From: CAYOHG01 sp964465125
GTDB lineage: Bacteria > Planctomycetota > Phycisphaerae > UBA1845 > Fen-1342
NCBI GenBank assembly: GCA_964465125.1
Contig: CAYXIO010000004.1
Location: forward strand, 62,001-126,000
Length of the DNA stretch: 64,000 nt
Reading direction: 5' to 3'
Shown here one piece after another: positions 9,819 through 18,671 of this stretch. Made by a program: the position numbers and the translations under genes. Position 1 is the first letter of the stretch. Each line of letters begins with the position of its first letter. The notes beneath the pieces were generated by a model. That model was given only the letters and a program-made list of their open reading frames with translations. It was not told where the DNA came from and made no database searches.

Positions 9819-10580
9819 CGACTCGACGTAGAGCTTCGTGTCGTACTCGATCCGTACGGCGCCGCCTCGCGCGAAGCGGGCGAAAAGCGCGCCCAGCGCG
9901 TCGATCATCTCGTCGAAACGCGGTTGTCCGGCGGCGGGGACGTAGGACGATGAGAGCAGCCGGCCGCGCAGCCCGTCGAAGTCGAGCCGCTGGCCGTTCG
10001 CAAACATACGCGCGGCGGGTTCACGCCCGAAAAAGCGCGCCAGCCTTCCGGGCTCGGTCGCCTGGCGGTGATCGATCTTGGCGTAGTCCGTCGCGAAGCG
10101 ATGCAGCAGGGCCTCGTACTCGGCCAGGAAGGGCGTGTCGTCGCGGCGCTCGTTCCAGAGCAGCGCGACCCGACCGGACGGGCGCAGCACGCGACCGAAC
10201 TCGCGCCGGCACGCGTCCACGTCAAACCAGTGAAACGCCTGGGCCGCGATGATCCAATCCACGCTCGCGGGCGCAAGCCCGCTCGCTTCCGCCCGGCCGT
10301 TGACGCTATGAAACAGCGCGTTGCCGGCGAGCAGCTTTTCCGCCGCGGCGCGCATGTCGTCGTTCGGCTCAACGGCCCAGACCGTGTGTCCGCGCTTCAG
10401 AAAATACTCGGCGGAGATGCCCGTGCCGCTGCCGACGTCGGCCAGCACGTGGCTGGGCCGCAGTTGGAACTCGTCGCGCAGCGATTCGTAGACGGCGTTT
10501 GGGTAGCCGGGACGGTAGCGAATGTAGTCCGCGACACGGTTGGAAAAGCGCGTCAGCGAATTCGGTTCCGGCGTCGGCAT
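9801..10580 (-). CDS. Class I SAM-dependent methyltransferase (type 11 family)
   Basis: 259 residues from the ATG at 10580. The SAM-binding glycine loop is VLADVGSGTGISAEYFLKRG; the acidic residue of strand 2 is in VWAVEPNDDMR; motif II/III follow (GLAPASVDWIIAAQAFHWFD). The pattern 'RFSNRVADYIRYRPGYP' at the N terminus is typical of the Methyltransf_11/trans-aconitate methyltransferase-like group. Substrate unknown. The gene is single, converging on the RND pump and downstream of the cytochrome operon with a 45 nt gap, so it may also be read through from that operon. Confidence 0.9.
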   Translation of the reverse strand: MPTPEPNSLTRFSNRVADYIRYRPGYPNAVYESLRDEFQLRPSHVLADVGSGTGISAEYFLKRGHTVWAVEPNDDMRAAAEKLLAGNALFHSVNGRAEASGLAPASVDWIIAAQAFHWFDVDACRREFGRVLRPSGRVALLWNERRDDTPFLAEYEALLHRFATDYAKIDHRQATEPGRLARFFGREPAARMFANGQRLDFDGLRGRLLSSSYVPAAGQPRFDEMIDALGALFARFARGGAVRIEYDTKLYVESIAKCE

Positions 10581-10625
10581 GCTCTGCAACTCGCTATCCG
10601 CAACTCGCGATCCGCAATTCCGCCG

Positions 10626-12377
10626 TCATCGCCCGTACGTGAAGTTCACGTGCCGCACGCCGTGACACGTCAGCGTGCAGCTTCCGGCCTGTCGCCCGAG
10701 GTCGACGAACTGCCGCTCGCCGCTGACGATCGATACGTCGAAGTTGATCAGGTGGCTGTGCTCGGCGCTGCTGCCGCTGACGCCGTGGGGGCTGTGACAG
10801 GCGCTGCACGGCGTGCGTTCTCGGCTGACGTGCAGGTCGTGCGTCGCGAAGCTCTCGTCACTGAGGATCGAGTTGCGGTCGTGGCAGGTGTAGCACAGGG
10901 CGTAAACCTGCGGCGATTCGCTGGTGAAGTCCTGCGTCTCATAGCGCGCGGCGAGCAGGAACTCGTAGCGCGAGCCGTGCGGGCCGTTCGGGCCGCCGCC
11001 GCCGAGCTGCCGCGCGTCGGGGTTGTTGTGGCAGTCCTGGCAGTTCAGGAACCCACGGCTGCGCACCTCGGGCAGCAGGCTGGGCGACTCGGCGCCAAGC
11101 CGCGACGCGAAAGCGACCGGGTGGGCCGAAGCGGCGGTCGGCAGGAACTGCCGCCGGACGTTTCCGCCCTCGTCGCGGTCTCGGACGATGCGCCGACCAA
11201 TCGGGACCGGGTTGTCGGCGTGGCAGCGGAAGCAGACCTCGTAGTCGAAGCGCGCGTCCTCGACCTCGACCCCGCTCAATGACACGCCCGCCGATCGCTC
11301 CATCGAGCCCGAATACAGCGGGCCCTGAAGCGCGGCAGTCCGGGCGCTCAACCCGCCCGAGCCCGGCTTCACCGCGTGCGGATTGTGGCAATCGACGCAA
11401 TCGACGTGCGGCGGCATGGAGCGCCAGTCTTCCGCCGGATCGTGCCGATCGAGCAGCCGGGTCGGGCGGTGGCCGCTGCGGCTGCCGTTGACGACGCTGA
11501 CGTCGCGCGCGGTGATTCCGTCGTGACAGCGCAGGCACAGGTCGTACGAGCGATCGCGCAGCAGACGCTCGCGCTGGGCGGCGCCGTGCGGCACGTGGCA
11601 GGCGGCGCAGGCGTTCTCGCTAAGATCGTCGAACGTCGGGGGCTGTCCCTGGGTCAGCAAGAGCGGCATTCGAACGGGGCTGGAGGCGTGCGCGCTGCCG
11701 CGCCAGCCGTCCATCGCATGGCAGGTGATGCACAGGGCCCCTTCGCGCATCGGCAGGCGGAGAAAGTCGCCGTACTGGTTGTTGTGCGGATCGTGGCACG
11801 CGGTGCATTCCAGCTCGCCGCGCTCGCCCAGCTTGACGCGATGGTCGACCCGTTCGGGGTCGCGGAGCTGCCGGTCGCGGTTGGTCAGGGCGCGGTCGAA
11901 GCGCAGCCCGATGGGGTGATCGTCCGAAAGGTCGTTGGTCAGGTCGGACGGACCCGTCGGCATGAAGGTGTGCGTCATGGGGATCGGCGTGCCGCGGCTC
12001 AGGACGAGTCCAGGCGCGATGCTGCCGTCGTGACAGCTCAGGCAGAGCTTGCTCGACCCGGTCGGCTGGCCGATGTTCGCGTCGGTCGTGCTGCTGGAGT
12101 AGATGCGGTAATGCGTCTGCGGGTTGGCCCGGTTCCACAGCGGGGCGGCCGGGCTGGCGTTGTGCGGCGTGTGGCAGAAGATGCAGACCTGCGACTCCTG
12201 CGTGGCGCGCACCGGCCCGGGGCCCATCTGCGACAGGTCGTGCTTTGAGTTCACTACGCTCTCGTCGGCCGATGCGACTGCCGCTAGCGCAACCATCAGG
12301 GGAGCGACGCGGCGCGAAGCGAGCGTCCGCAAGATGGAATCGAGATGCCCGGCGGCGCGAGCTGTCACGTGGCCCAT
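10626..12377 (-). CDS. Dodecaheme c-type cytochrome (paired CXXCH type)
   Basis: 583 residues. The start is the ATG at 12377, with AAGGAGG seven bases upstream, overlapping the stop of the upstream propeller gene (TGATG). A signal peptide (VAPLMVALAAVASA) is followed by eleven CXXCH motifs (CIFCH, CLSCH, CTACH, CITCH, CAACH, CLRCH, CVDCH, CFRCH, CQDCH, CYTCH, CSACH) and a twelfth of the CX3CH form (CTLTCH) near the C terminus. Many are CXXCHxPH, as in the doubled-CXXCH family. The protein should be a periplasmic or surface electron carrier. It is the last gene of a three-gene operon with a propeller lipoprotein and an outer-membrane barrel, which suggests electron transfer across the outer membrane. 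Confidence 0.93.
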   Translation of the reverse strand: MGHVTARAAGHLDSILRTLASRRVAPLMVALAAVASADESVVNSKHDLSQMGPGPVRATQESQVCIFCHTPHNASPAAPLWNRANPQTHYRIYSSSTTDANIGQPTGSSKLCLSCHDGSIAPGLVLSRGTPIPMTHTFMPTGPSDLTNDLSDDHPIGLRFDRALTNRDRQLRDPERVDHRVKLGERGELECTACHDPHNNQYGDFLRLPMREGALCITCHAMDGWRGSAHASSPVRMPLLLTQGQPPTFDDLSENACAACHVPHGAAQRERLLRDRSYDLCLRCHDGITARDVSVVNGSRSGHRPTRLLDRHDPAEDWRSMPPHVDCVDCHNPHAVKPGSGGLSARTAALQGPLYSGSMERSAGVSLSGVEVEDARFDYEVCFRCHADNPVPIGRRIVRDRDEGGNVRRQFLPTAASAHPVAFASRLGAESPSLLPEVRSRGFLNCQDCHNNPDARQLGGGGPNGPHGSRYEFLLAARYETQDFTSESPQVYALCYTCHDRNSILSDESFATHDLHVSRERTPCSACHSPHGVSGSSAEHSHLINFDVSIVSGERQFVDLGRQAGSCTLTCHGVRHVNFTYGR

Positions 12378-13471
12378 CACGATTCCTCCTTCGCCCCGCG
12401 CAGATACTGAAAGACCTGCACGCGGCGATTGTACGTGTCGGCAACCCAGATGCGATCGCGGTCGTCGATCGAAAGCCCGCTCGGCAGCGAGAATTCACCC
12501 GCGCCGCGGCCTTCGCGCCCGAACGCCAGCAGCAGCGCGCCGCGCGCGTCGAAAATCTGCACGTTCTCAAACTGGCTGTCGAGCACGTAGACGTGACCCT
12601 CGGAATCCAGCGCCGCGTCGCGCGGCAGCGAGAAATCGCCCGCCGCATCGCCTTTGCGGCCGAACGCGCAGCGCGGCGTGCCGTCGAGATTCAGAATCTG
12701 GCAGCGGAAGTTCATGGCGTCGGCGATGGCGACGAAGCCGCCGCCGAGCGAATCTCCCCCCAGCGCGAGCCCGCTGGGAAAATGGAACCGTCCGGGCTCG
12801 CTTCCTCGACCGCCCACGCGCCGCAGCAGCGCCCCGCCTGCATCGAAGACAACGCACGCATGGGCGGCGGCGTCGAGCACCCAGAGTTCGCGGCCGTCGC
12901 GCGACCAGCCCAGCGCCGCCGGCCGGTGAAGTTGTCCCGAGCCCAGCGTGGCCCGGTGCTCGCCTCGCAGGCTGAAGAGCTCGACCGTGCCGCGCTGCGC
13001 GTCGGCGACGGCGACGCGCTCACCGTGAATGGCGACGTCGAGCGGGGCGACCAGCGACGCAGCGCCGGCGGACCGGATCGAGCGAAACTGCCGGGTCGAG
13101 AGATCGAGCACGTGCAGCGCGGCGCCGCCCGCGGCGCCCGGGTCGCAGACGAACACGAGTTGACCCGCGGCTGCGACGGCGGTCGGACTGACGAACGCGA
13201 TCGGCGGCGTCGGCCCGGCCAGCACATCACGCACCGCGCCGAAGCCGCGCGAACGCGCCCCCAGACTGGCCTCGCCGACCATCTCGCCCAGGTACTGAAT
13301 CCGCGGCGGGTCCGGCGGGCGGGGCCAGACGAGCGAGGTCGGCTGTCCCGTGAACACCGCGATGCGCGGCGCGGTCGAGGCGCAGCCGGCCAGCGCGCCC
13401 AGCAACAGCCATGCCGTCGCGGTCACGCCGCGCAGGGGCGCTTGGATCCGAACCGGCCGCCATGTCGCCAT
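12377..13471 (-). CDS. NHL/six-bladed beta-propeller lipoprotein
   Basis: 364 residues from the ATG at 13471, which overlaps the barrel gene's stop by one base. A type II signal peptide is visible: hydrophobic TATAWLLLGALAGC with lipobox LAGC, acylated Cys about residue 30. The rest is NHL repeats, each with the 'f..P.gla.d..g.vyVaD..n.rvqvfd..G' pattern, for example FHFPSGLALGG, FSLPRDAALDSEGHVYVLDS and FSLPSGLSIDDRDRIWVADT. The family forms propellers that bind protein partners. NHL proteins often neighbour multiheme cytochromes in metal reducers. I infer a structural or docking partner of the dodecaheme cytochrome. Confidence 0.88.
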   Translation of the reverse strand: MATWRPVRIQAPLRGVTATAWLLLGALAGCASTAPRIAVFTGQPTSLVWPRPPDPPRIQYLGEMVGEASLGARSRGFGAVRDVLAGPTPPIAFVSPTAVAAAGQLVFVCDPGAAGGAALHVLDLSTRQFRSIRSAGAASLVAPLDVAIHGERVAVADAQRGTVELFSLRGEHRATLGSGQLHRPAALGWSRDGRELWVLDAAAHACVVFDAGGALLRRVGGRGSEPGRFHFPSGLALGGDSLGGGFVAIADAMNFRCQILNLDGTPRCAFGRKGDAAGDFSLPRDAALDSEGHVYVLDSQFENVQIFDARGALLLAFGREGRGAGEFSLPSGLSIDDRDRIWVADTYNRRVQVFQYLRGAKEES

Positions 13472-15750
13472 CAGTTGCGTTGCCCCAGCAGCGGGATTTC
13501 GCGGCGCAGCTTGATCCACGCCGTAAACGTCCCGTCATACGACCGGTCCAGATCGAGCATGTCGTACGCGAGCTCGAAGACCGCGGTGAATCTCCCCAGC
13601 CGCCAGTTCAGCGCGGCGCTCAGATCGACGCCGTTGGTGATGCCGGCCAGCGAATCGTCCTCGTAGCGGTAGGCGGCGGCGGCGGTGGCGGCCAGGGCCG
13701 GGTCGATGTGGAACTCGTACGCCAGGCCCAGGTCCAGCAGCGAGGCATCGTGCCCGCTGAGTCCGCGCGCCCCGTCGAATTCGTAGTGCGAGTACGAGCC
13801 GCGCCCGCTGAGCGTGTGGGCCGCCTGCTGTAGGATCGTGGCGTCGGCATCCAGGTGCAGGGCCTGGTACGGGTCGATCGAATCGTCGTTGTACTCGTAT
13901 TCGGCGCCGGCCGACCAGCGCTTCTGCCGGTAGCGCAGTCCGACGCGGTGGCGATTCACCTCGCGGGCGCGGTAACCCAGGAAGCGCGTGCGGTCCAGGT
14001 CTTCATCCTGAAACGACATCGTGTAGTAGGGCGTCCAGCCGGCCTTGAACGCCTGCTGAATGCGGAAGTTCACCCGATCACGGTTCAACTCGTAGCCCTG
14101 CGACGTGCGGTAGGAGTAGCTCACCAGCACCGTCTCACCGTCGGTGATGCGCCCGGTCGGAATGCGCTCCAGAAACACGTAGCGCCCGACCGGCAGAATG
14201 ACGTAGTCGCGCAGCGGGACGTAAACCCGCGCCCGGTTCGCGTCGGTCACCACGATCGTGAACGGATTCACGTCGGTACGCGCCAACGTCACCGGCAGGG
14301 GGTCGCGAAACGTGTGCGACTCGTTCACCGCGACGCCGCTGCGCGCGGCGCTGTCCGCCCGCGCGACGGCGTACTCGTAGCTCAGCGAGGTGGAGAAGCG
14401 GCCCCAATCGTTCTCGCGATCGATCCCGATCGTCCCCAGCGCGCCCGCTTCGGTCAGATCGCTGCCGCGCTCCAGTTCCTGGGACAAGCCGTAGAGGTTG
14501 ATCGAGCTGCTGAGCCAGTCGCGAAACTGGTACGACGCACCGATGTCGCCGCGGAATTCCTTGATTTCGTTCTCGTCCAACGTCTGCTCGAGGTATTGCA
14601 GGGCGTAGGTGGTGGCGAACGAGAAGGTGTGCTGAAGGCGCAGGCGCGGCGCGACCTGGTAGATGTCCTGGCCGAGATCGCCGTCCTCGTCCTGAAATCG
14701 CGCCAGCGTCTCCAGGCGGCTGCGCGACTGTGGGCCGAATTGCAGCGTGTGATCCAGGTCAAAGCGACTGCGCACCGTGTCGAACTCGCTGGCCCCGCCC
14801 GAGTAGCGCTCGCGCTGATCGTCGTATTCGTACGACAGCCGCAGCGAGTGCTGATCGCTGAACTGCGCGGTCGCCTCGTAGTTCAGCGTGCGATTGCCGC
14901 GGCGCTCCTCGTCGTAGCGGTCGCGGTCCGGGCTGGTCAGCTCCTCGTAGCTGTCCACGTAGCTCAGGCGCATCGGCAGCTTCGGGTCGTTGAAGGTGAG
15001 TTCGGCTCCGTAGCGCTCCTGCCGGCGATCGAGGCTCGGCAGGAACGGCCGCGCGATGCGGTCGTCGCGCTGTAGCGCAAAGACATTTGCCGACACTTTC
15101 CCCGCCGGCAGCAGCCGCATGTCGGCGTCGTAGTAGAGCAGCCCGTCATCGTCGCGGCTGCGGCGGTCGCGGCCGGGCCAGGATTCCCAGTAGCGCGTCT
15201 GCTCCAGTCCGCCGCGCACGTCGAAGCGGAAGTCCGCGACGCGCTCGCCGAACAACGTCCCCGAGCCGCGCAGACCGGCGGTTTCGTTCAACTCGCGCAG
15301 CTCGCTGGTCTGGCGGAAGTCGTACGGGTATCGGCCGCCGACGCGCGTGCTCGATTGTCGCCGCTGGACCCGGGCGTCGAAGCCCAGGTCGAAGGTCAGA
15401 TCGTCGAAGTCGAGTGGGCGCTGCGTGGCCGACCCGAGCGCGCTGGGGGCGCTGGCAGGGGCCAAGGCGCGCTCCTCGCCGGCGCGAGCGTCGTCGCTGT
15501 CCGCGGGCTGGCTGGTTGGCTGGGTCGTGGCGAGCTGCGCTTGCGAAGCCGGCGCCGGCGCGCCGTTCGCGGCTTCCGTCGCCGCGGGGGGGGGATCGGT
15601 CGATTCACCCGGGGAGTCGGCGGCCGACGGGCTGCTGGCCGCGACCGGAGTCATTTCGTAGATGCGCGTATCCGGCGACTGCGCCAGCGCCGGCACGGCA
15701 CTGCTCGCGAATCCACTTGCCACGGCGAGCACAATCCACGTGCGGCGCAT
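13471..15750 (-). CDS. Outer-membrane beta-barrel protein of the cytochrome operon
   Basis: 759 residues from the ATG at 15750. A signal peptide (WIVLAVASGFASSAVPALAQ) precedes a low-complexity Pro/Ala/Ser/Asp segment of roughly 80-100 residues. The remainder consists of alternating amphipathic strands rich in Tyr, Phe and Arg (e.g. HSLRLSYEYDDQRERYSG, TTYALQYLEQTL, HRVGLRYRQKRWSAGAEYEY) as expected of a large outer-membrane barrel. A non-barrel insert lies around 14130-14300 (YVPLRDYVILPVGRYVFLER). It is the first gene of a tightly overlapping operon with an NHL lipoprotein and a dodecaheme cytochrome. I infer the porin part of a porin-cytochrome conduit; homology to known PCC porins was not tested. 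Confidence 0.75.
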   Translation of the reverse strand: MRRTWIVLAVASGFASSAVPALAQSPDTRIYEMTPVAASSPSAADSPGESTDPPPAATEAANGAPAPASQAQLATTQPTSQPADSDDARAGEERALAPASAPSALGSATQRPLDFDDLTFDLGFDARVQRRQSSTRVGGRYPYDFRQTSELRELNETAGLRGSGTLFGERVADFRFDVRGGLEQTRYWESWPGRDRRSRDDDGLLYYDADMRLLPAGKVSANVFALQRDDRIARPFLPSLDRRQERYGAELTFNDPKLPMRLSYVDSYEELTSPDRDRYDEERRGNRTLNYEATAQFSDQHSLRLSYEYDDQRERYSGGASEFDTVRSRFDLDHTLQFGPQSRSRLETLARFQDEDGDLGQDIYQVAPRLRLQHTFSFATTYALQYLEQTLDENEIKEFRGDIGASYQFRDWLSSSINLYGLSQELERGSDLTEAGALGTIGIDRENDWGRFSTSLSYEYAVARADSAARSGVAVNESHTFRDPLPVTLARTDVNPFTIVVTDANRARVYVPLRDYVILPVGRYVFLERIPTGRITDGETVLVSYSYRTSQGYELNRDRVNFRIQQAFKAGWTPYYTMSFQDEDLDRTRFLGYRAREVNRHRVGLRYRQKRWSAGAEYEYNDDSIDPYQALHLDADATILQQAAHTLSGRGSYSHYEFDGARGLSGHDASLLDLGLAYEFHIDPALAATAAAAYRYEDDSLAGITNGVDLSAALNWRLGRFTAVFELAYDMLDLDRSYDGTFTAWIKLRREIPLLGQRN

Positions 15751-15868
15751 GCGTTCCGATGCCAGGGTCGGTCCGGTGCGGATAGGCGACGGAGAGACAC
15801 TACGGAGCGCATCCGGGCCTGTCCAGTGTGCGGTCCCATCAAATCCGCCGACAACGCGCCCGCCACGA

Positions 15869-15897
15869 TTGGCGCACTGCCTGGCCCTTCGTATAGT
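15869..15897 (+). promoter_or_regulatory. Candidate sigma-70-type promoter of the tetraheme/NHL-cytochrome operon
   Basis: TTGGCG at 15869-15874, a 17 nt spacer, and TATAGT at 15892-15897 (4/6 and 5/6 matches to the housekeeping consensus). A transcript would begin about 15904 and reach the ATG at 15935 after a short leader. It lies in the 184 nt divergent gap between the two cytochrome operons. A weaker reverse-strand pair (TGGACA, 17 nt, TAGTGT) is present toward the barrel gene. Confidence 0.5.
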
Positions 15898-15934
15898 GGC
15901 GGCCCGTCGCTGCGCCGGTTGCACCGAGGCTGCC

Positions 15935-16621
15935 ATGCAAGCCAATCCGTCGGTTCGAGTGCTTGCCCGCCCCCTGCTGCTCGCGCTGGGCGCTGCCGTG
16001 CTGGCGTGCTGCGCGGCCTGGCGGGCGGCGCCCGACCGCTCGGATTCCTCGCAGGCCGCCGATCGTTCGCCCGCGTCGCAGCCGGTCGGCGATCCGCTGG
16101 TGGCCCTGTCCGGCGGCATCGTCGGCAGCCAGCACGATTTTTCCGCGCGAGGCGAGATCGCGCGCGACTTGTGCCTGCCCTGCCACACGCCGCACCTCAC
16201 CGCCGCCGAAGCGCCGCTGCTCGTGCCTCGTCCGACGTCGACTCGACCCGTGCGGTCGTACCGGACTCCGGCCGGCGAGCTCAGCCAGGCGTCGCTGGTC
16301 TGCCTGAGCTGCCACGACGGCACGGTCGCCGCGGACGTCTACGCCGGCGCGCACGGCGCGAGCTGGTCCGACTTTTCCGCCGGCGGTGTATCACGCGGGC
16401 GGACGCGCATCGTGAACCACCCGGTGGGCGTTGAATACCCGCGCCTCGATCCGCATTATCGTTCGGCGGCGGAAGTGACCGCGACCGGCCGCATCCCGCT
16501 GCCGGACGGGCGGATTCAGTGCACCACCTGCCACGATCCACACAACACGGGGCGGCACGCCGGGCTGCTGGTGATCTCCAACGATCGCAGCAGGCTTTGC
16601 CTGTCGTGCCACCGCCTGTGA
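15935..16621 (+). CDS. Tetraheme c-type cytochrome
   Basis: 228 residues from the ATG at 15935. The N terminus has a hydrophobic export signal (LARPLLLALGAAVLACCAAW); the Cys pair could serve as a lipidation site, but the lipobox is imperfect. Four CXXCH motifs follow: CLPCH, CLSCH, CTTCH and CLSCH, the first and third in the CXXCHTPH/CXXCHDPH context of the doubled-CXXCH family. Its segments SQHDFSARGEIARDLCLPCH and VCLSCHDGTVAAD resemble the opening of the dodecaheme protein, so the two are probably related by duplication. It is first of three cytochrome genes in a row; the next starts 5 nt after its stop. Confidence 0.9.
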   Translation: MQANPSVRVLARPLLLALGAAVLACCAAWRAAPDRSDSSQAADRSPASQPVGDPLVALSGGIVGSQHDFSARGEIARDLCLPCHTPHLTAAEAPLLVPRPTSTRPVRSYRTPAGELSQASLVCLSCHDGTVAADVYAGAHGASWSDFSAGGVSRGRTRIVNHPVGVEYPRLDPHYRSAAEVTATGRIPLPDGRIQCTTCHDPHNTGRHAGLLVISNDRSRLCLSCHRL

Positions 16622-16626
16622 TTGCC

Positions 16627-18615
16627 ATGCATCGTTCGGGTTTGAGGTCGGCGCGCTGCTGCGTACTTCCCGCCGTCGCTGCGCTGGGCGTATCGGCGGC
16701 GATCGCGCTGGCCGTGGGCGGTTGCTCCGAACGTTCCGCCACTGTCGCGATGCTGCACCGATCGGCCCCCGCAGGCAACCGCTACGTCGCGTCGCAGGGC
16801 AACCTGCGCGTTGGCCGGCGGCCGACGGAGCTGGAAGCCCGGCTGGCGTTGTTCTTCTTCGGCGCCGAACCTGACCTGCCGCTCGGGCTGGTGCGGCCGG
16901 TGGATGTGCTGCCCGAGAACTCCGGCCTGCTGATCAGCGACAGCGCACTGACCGCCGTCGTCGACTGGCAGCCTCAGTATGCGGCGCTCAGCGCAGCCGC
17001 GCTGGATCCACCACCGGGAAATCCCAACGCGCTGGGACACACCCCCGACGGCGATCGGCTGGTCGCCGATCTCTCGGGCTCCGTCACGCGCTACGACAGC
17101 GCCGGCAACGTCCGCGCTCGATACGTCAGCGAGGGACTCCGCCCCGGCGGCGTGCTCGCCGTCAACGATGCCGTCTGGGTCACCAACATCCTCGCCCACC
17201 GCATCGACGTTTTCGACGCCGCCAGCGGAGCCTTGCGGAAGTCCATCGGACGGCGCGGCAGCGGCAACGGCGAATTCGCCCTGCCGCTGGGAATGGACCG
17301 CCTGGCCGACGGCTCCGTATGCGTCGTCGACATGCTCAACGCCCGCGTCCAGCTACTCGACGCGCAGGGCGACTGGCTGCGGACCCTCGGCGGCCCAGGC
17401 GACCGCGTCGGGCTGTTCGGCCGCCCGCGCGGCGTCGCCGTCGGCCCTGATGGGACGATCTTCGTCACCGACGCTGCAACCCAGCGAGTGCACGCCTTCA
17501 CCAGCGACGGGCAGCCGGTGCTGGCGTTCGGCGGTGCGGAGGACGGTCGCGATGCCCTGGTTCTGCCGGCGGAAGTCGCAATCAGCACGCAACCTCCGCC
17601 GACGGATCATCCACTTCCGGACGGCTTTTCCGCCGACTACTGGGTCCTCGTGGTCGAGCAGATCGAGCGGCCGGGCATTCGCGTGTATGGCTGGAACGCG
17701 CGCGCGGTGCACGAGCCGCTGCCCAGCCCCGCCCCGAGCACTCCCGGTCGACAGAACCTGGTCGAGAATCCGCACTGGCAGCCGACCGGCTGTGTTTCCT
17801 GCCACAAGCGAGACGCTTCAGGCATTCAGCCGATCCCGACTCGAGAGATTGACGCCATGTGTCTGGCGTGCCACGACGGCGTCAAGTCGCCCGATGAGTT
17901 TCATCCGGTCGGCTGGCCCGCGGACGGTGCCCGCACACACCCCCCCGAAGGCTGGCCGCTCGTGGACGACCGAATCGGCTGCGTGACCTGCCACGACTTC
18001 AGCAAACACTGCCAGCCGGATACGGTCCGTCCGGCCCGCAATCCGGCGTTCATCCGCGGCTTCGACCCGCGCAATCGGTTCGCGACCTGCTCCAAGTGTC
18101 ACGAGAGCGACGCCTGGCGCATCAACCCGCATCGTGCCGAGGGACCGTACGTGACCCGCGCGATCGACGTTTGCGCGTTCTGCCACACCGCCAACCCCGT
18201 TCAGGGGGCCGACGGCCGCTGGACGTTCGATGCTGCCGTGCGCGGCGATCCGGCGCTGTTGTGCCAGAATTGTCACACGATGCACGCCGATCCGGCGCCC
18301 GAAGGGCACCTTGGGCAGACGGTCCCACGGCCGATCCTTGATCGCATGGCGCGGCAGAGCGTGATCGTCGCGAAGGAGTATCGCCTGCCCGGCGCCGCCT
18401 CCGACGGCAGCGTTCGCGTGCTGCCGCTCGCGGAGGGCCGCGTCGGCTGCCAGACTTGCCACAATCCGCACGCGCTTCACCCCGAGCCGGCGGAGCTGTT
18501 TACGTCGGCGGTCGCGCGACTGCATTCGCAACGGCCCCAGGATGAGGGCAGGAACCTGCGGCTGGATCACGTGTCGCTATGCCAATTCTGCCATCTGGAT
18601 GTGGTGTCGCCATGA
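16627..18615 (+). CDS. NHL beta-propeller fused to octaheme cytochrome, lipoprotein
   Basis: 662 residues from the ATG at 16627. A type II signal peptide ends in the lipobox VGGC (Cys about residue 33). The N-terminal half is an NHL propeller (FALPLGMDRLADGSVCVVDM, LFGRPRGVAVGPDGTIFVTD and similar blades). The C-terminal half has eight heme motifs: CVSCH, CLACH, CVTCH, CSKCH, CAFCH, CQNCH, CQTCH and CQFCH. The neighbouring operon encodes the same two modules as separate proteins, so this is a natural fusion that argues that propeller and cytochrome act together. Probably anchored to a membrane and passing electrons to or from the flanking cytochromes. ATGA overlap geometry exists with a possible early start of the next gene at 18612. 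Confidence 0.9.
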   Translation: MHRSGLRSARCCVLPAVAALGVSAAIALAVGGCSERSATVAMLHRSAPAGNRYVASQGNLRVGRRPTELEARLALFFFGAEPDLPLGLVRPVDVLPENSGLLISDSALTAVVDWQPQYAALSAAALDPPPGNPNALGHTPDGDRLVADLSGSVTRYDSAGNVRARYVSEGLRPGGVLAVNDAVWVTNILAHRIDVFDAASGALRKSIGRRGSGNGEFALPLGMDRLADGSVCVVDMLNARVQLLDAQGDWLRTLGGPGDRVGLFGRPRGVAVGPDGTIFVTDAATQRVHAFTSDGQPVLAFGGAEDGRDALVLPAEVAISTQPPPTDHPLPDGFSADYWVLVVEQIERPGIRVYGWNARAVHEPLPSPAPSTPGRQNLVENPHWQPTGCVSCHKRDASGIQPIPTREIDAMCLACHDGVKSPDEFHPVGWPADGARTHPPEGWPLVDDRIGCVTCHDFSKHCQPDTVRPARNPAFIRGFDPRNRFATCSKCHESDAWRINPHRAEGPYVTRAIDVCAFCHTANPVQGADGRWTFDAAVRGDPALLCQNCHTMHADPAPEGHLGQTVPRPILDRMARQSVIVAKEYRLPGAASDGSVRVLPLAEGRVGCQTCHNPHALHPEPAELFTSAVARLHSQRPQDEGRNLRLDHVSLCQFCHLDVVSP

Positions 18616-18671
18616 GCCGCGCGCGATTGAACGTTGGCGCGGCGTCGGCCGCCGCGGGCCGGAGCACGAAT

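Noticed and set aside
13855..15075. Open frame of 406 codons opposite the outer-membrane barrel
   Set aside because: Antisense; the barrel frame has a signal peptide and amphipathic strands, the other has neither.
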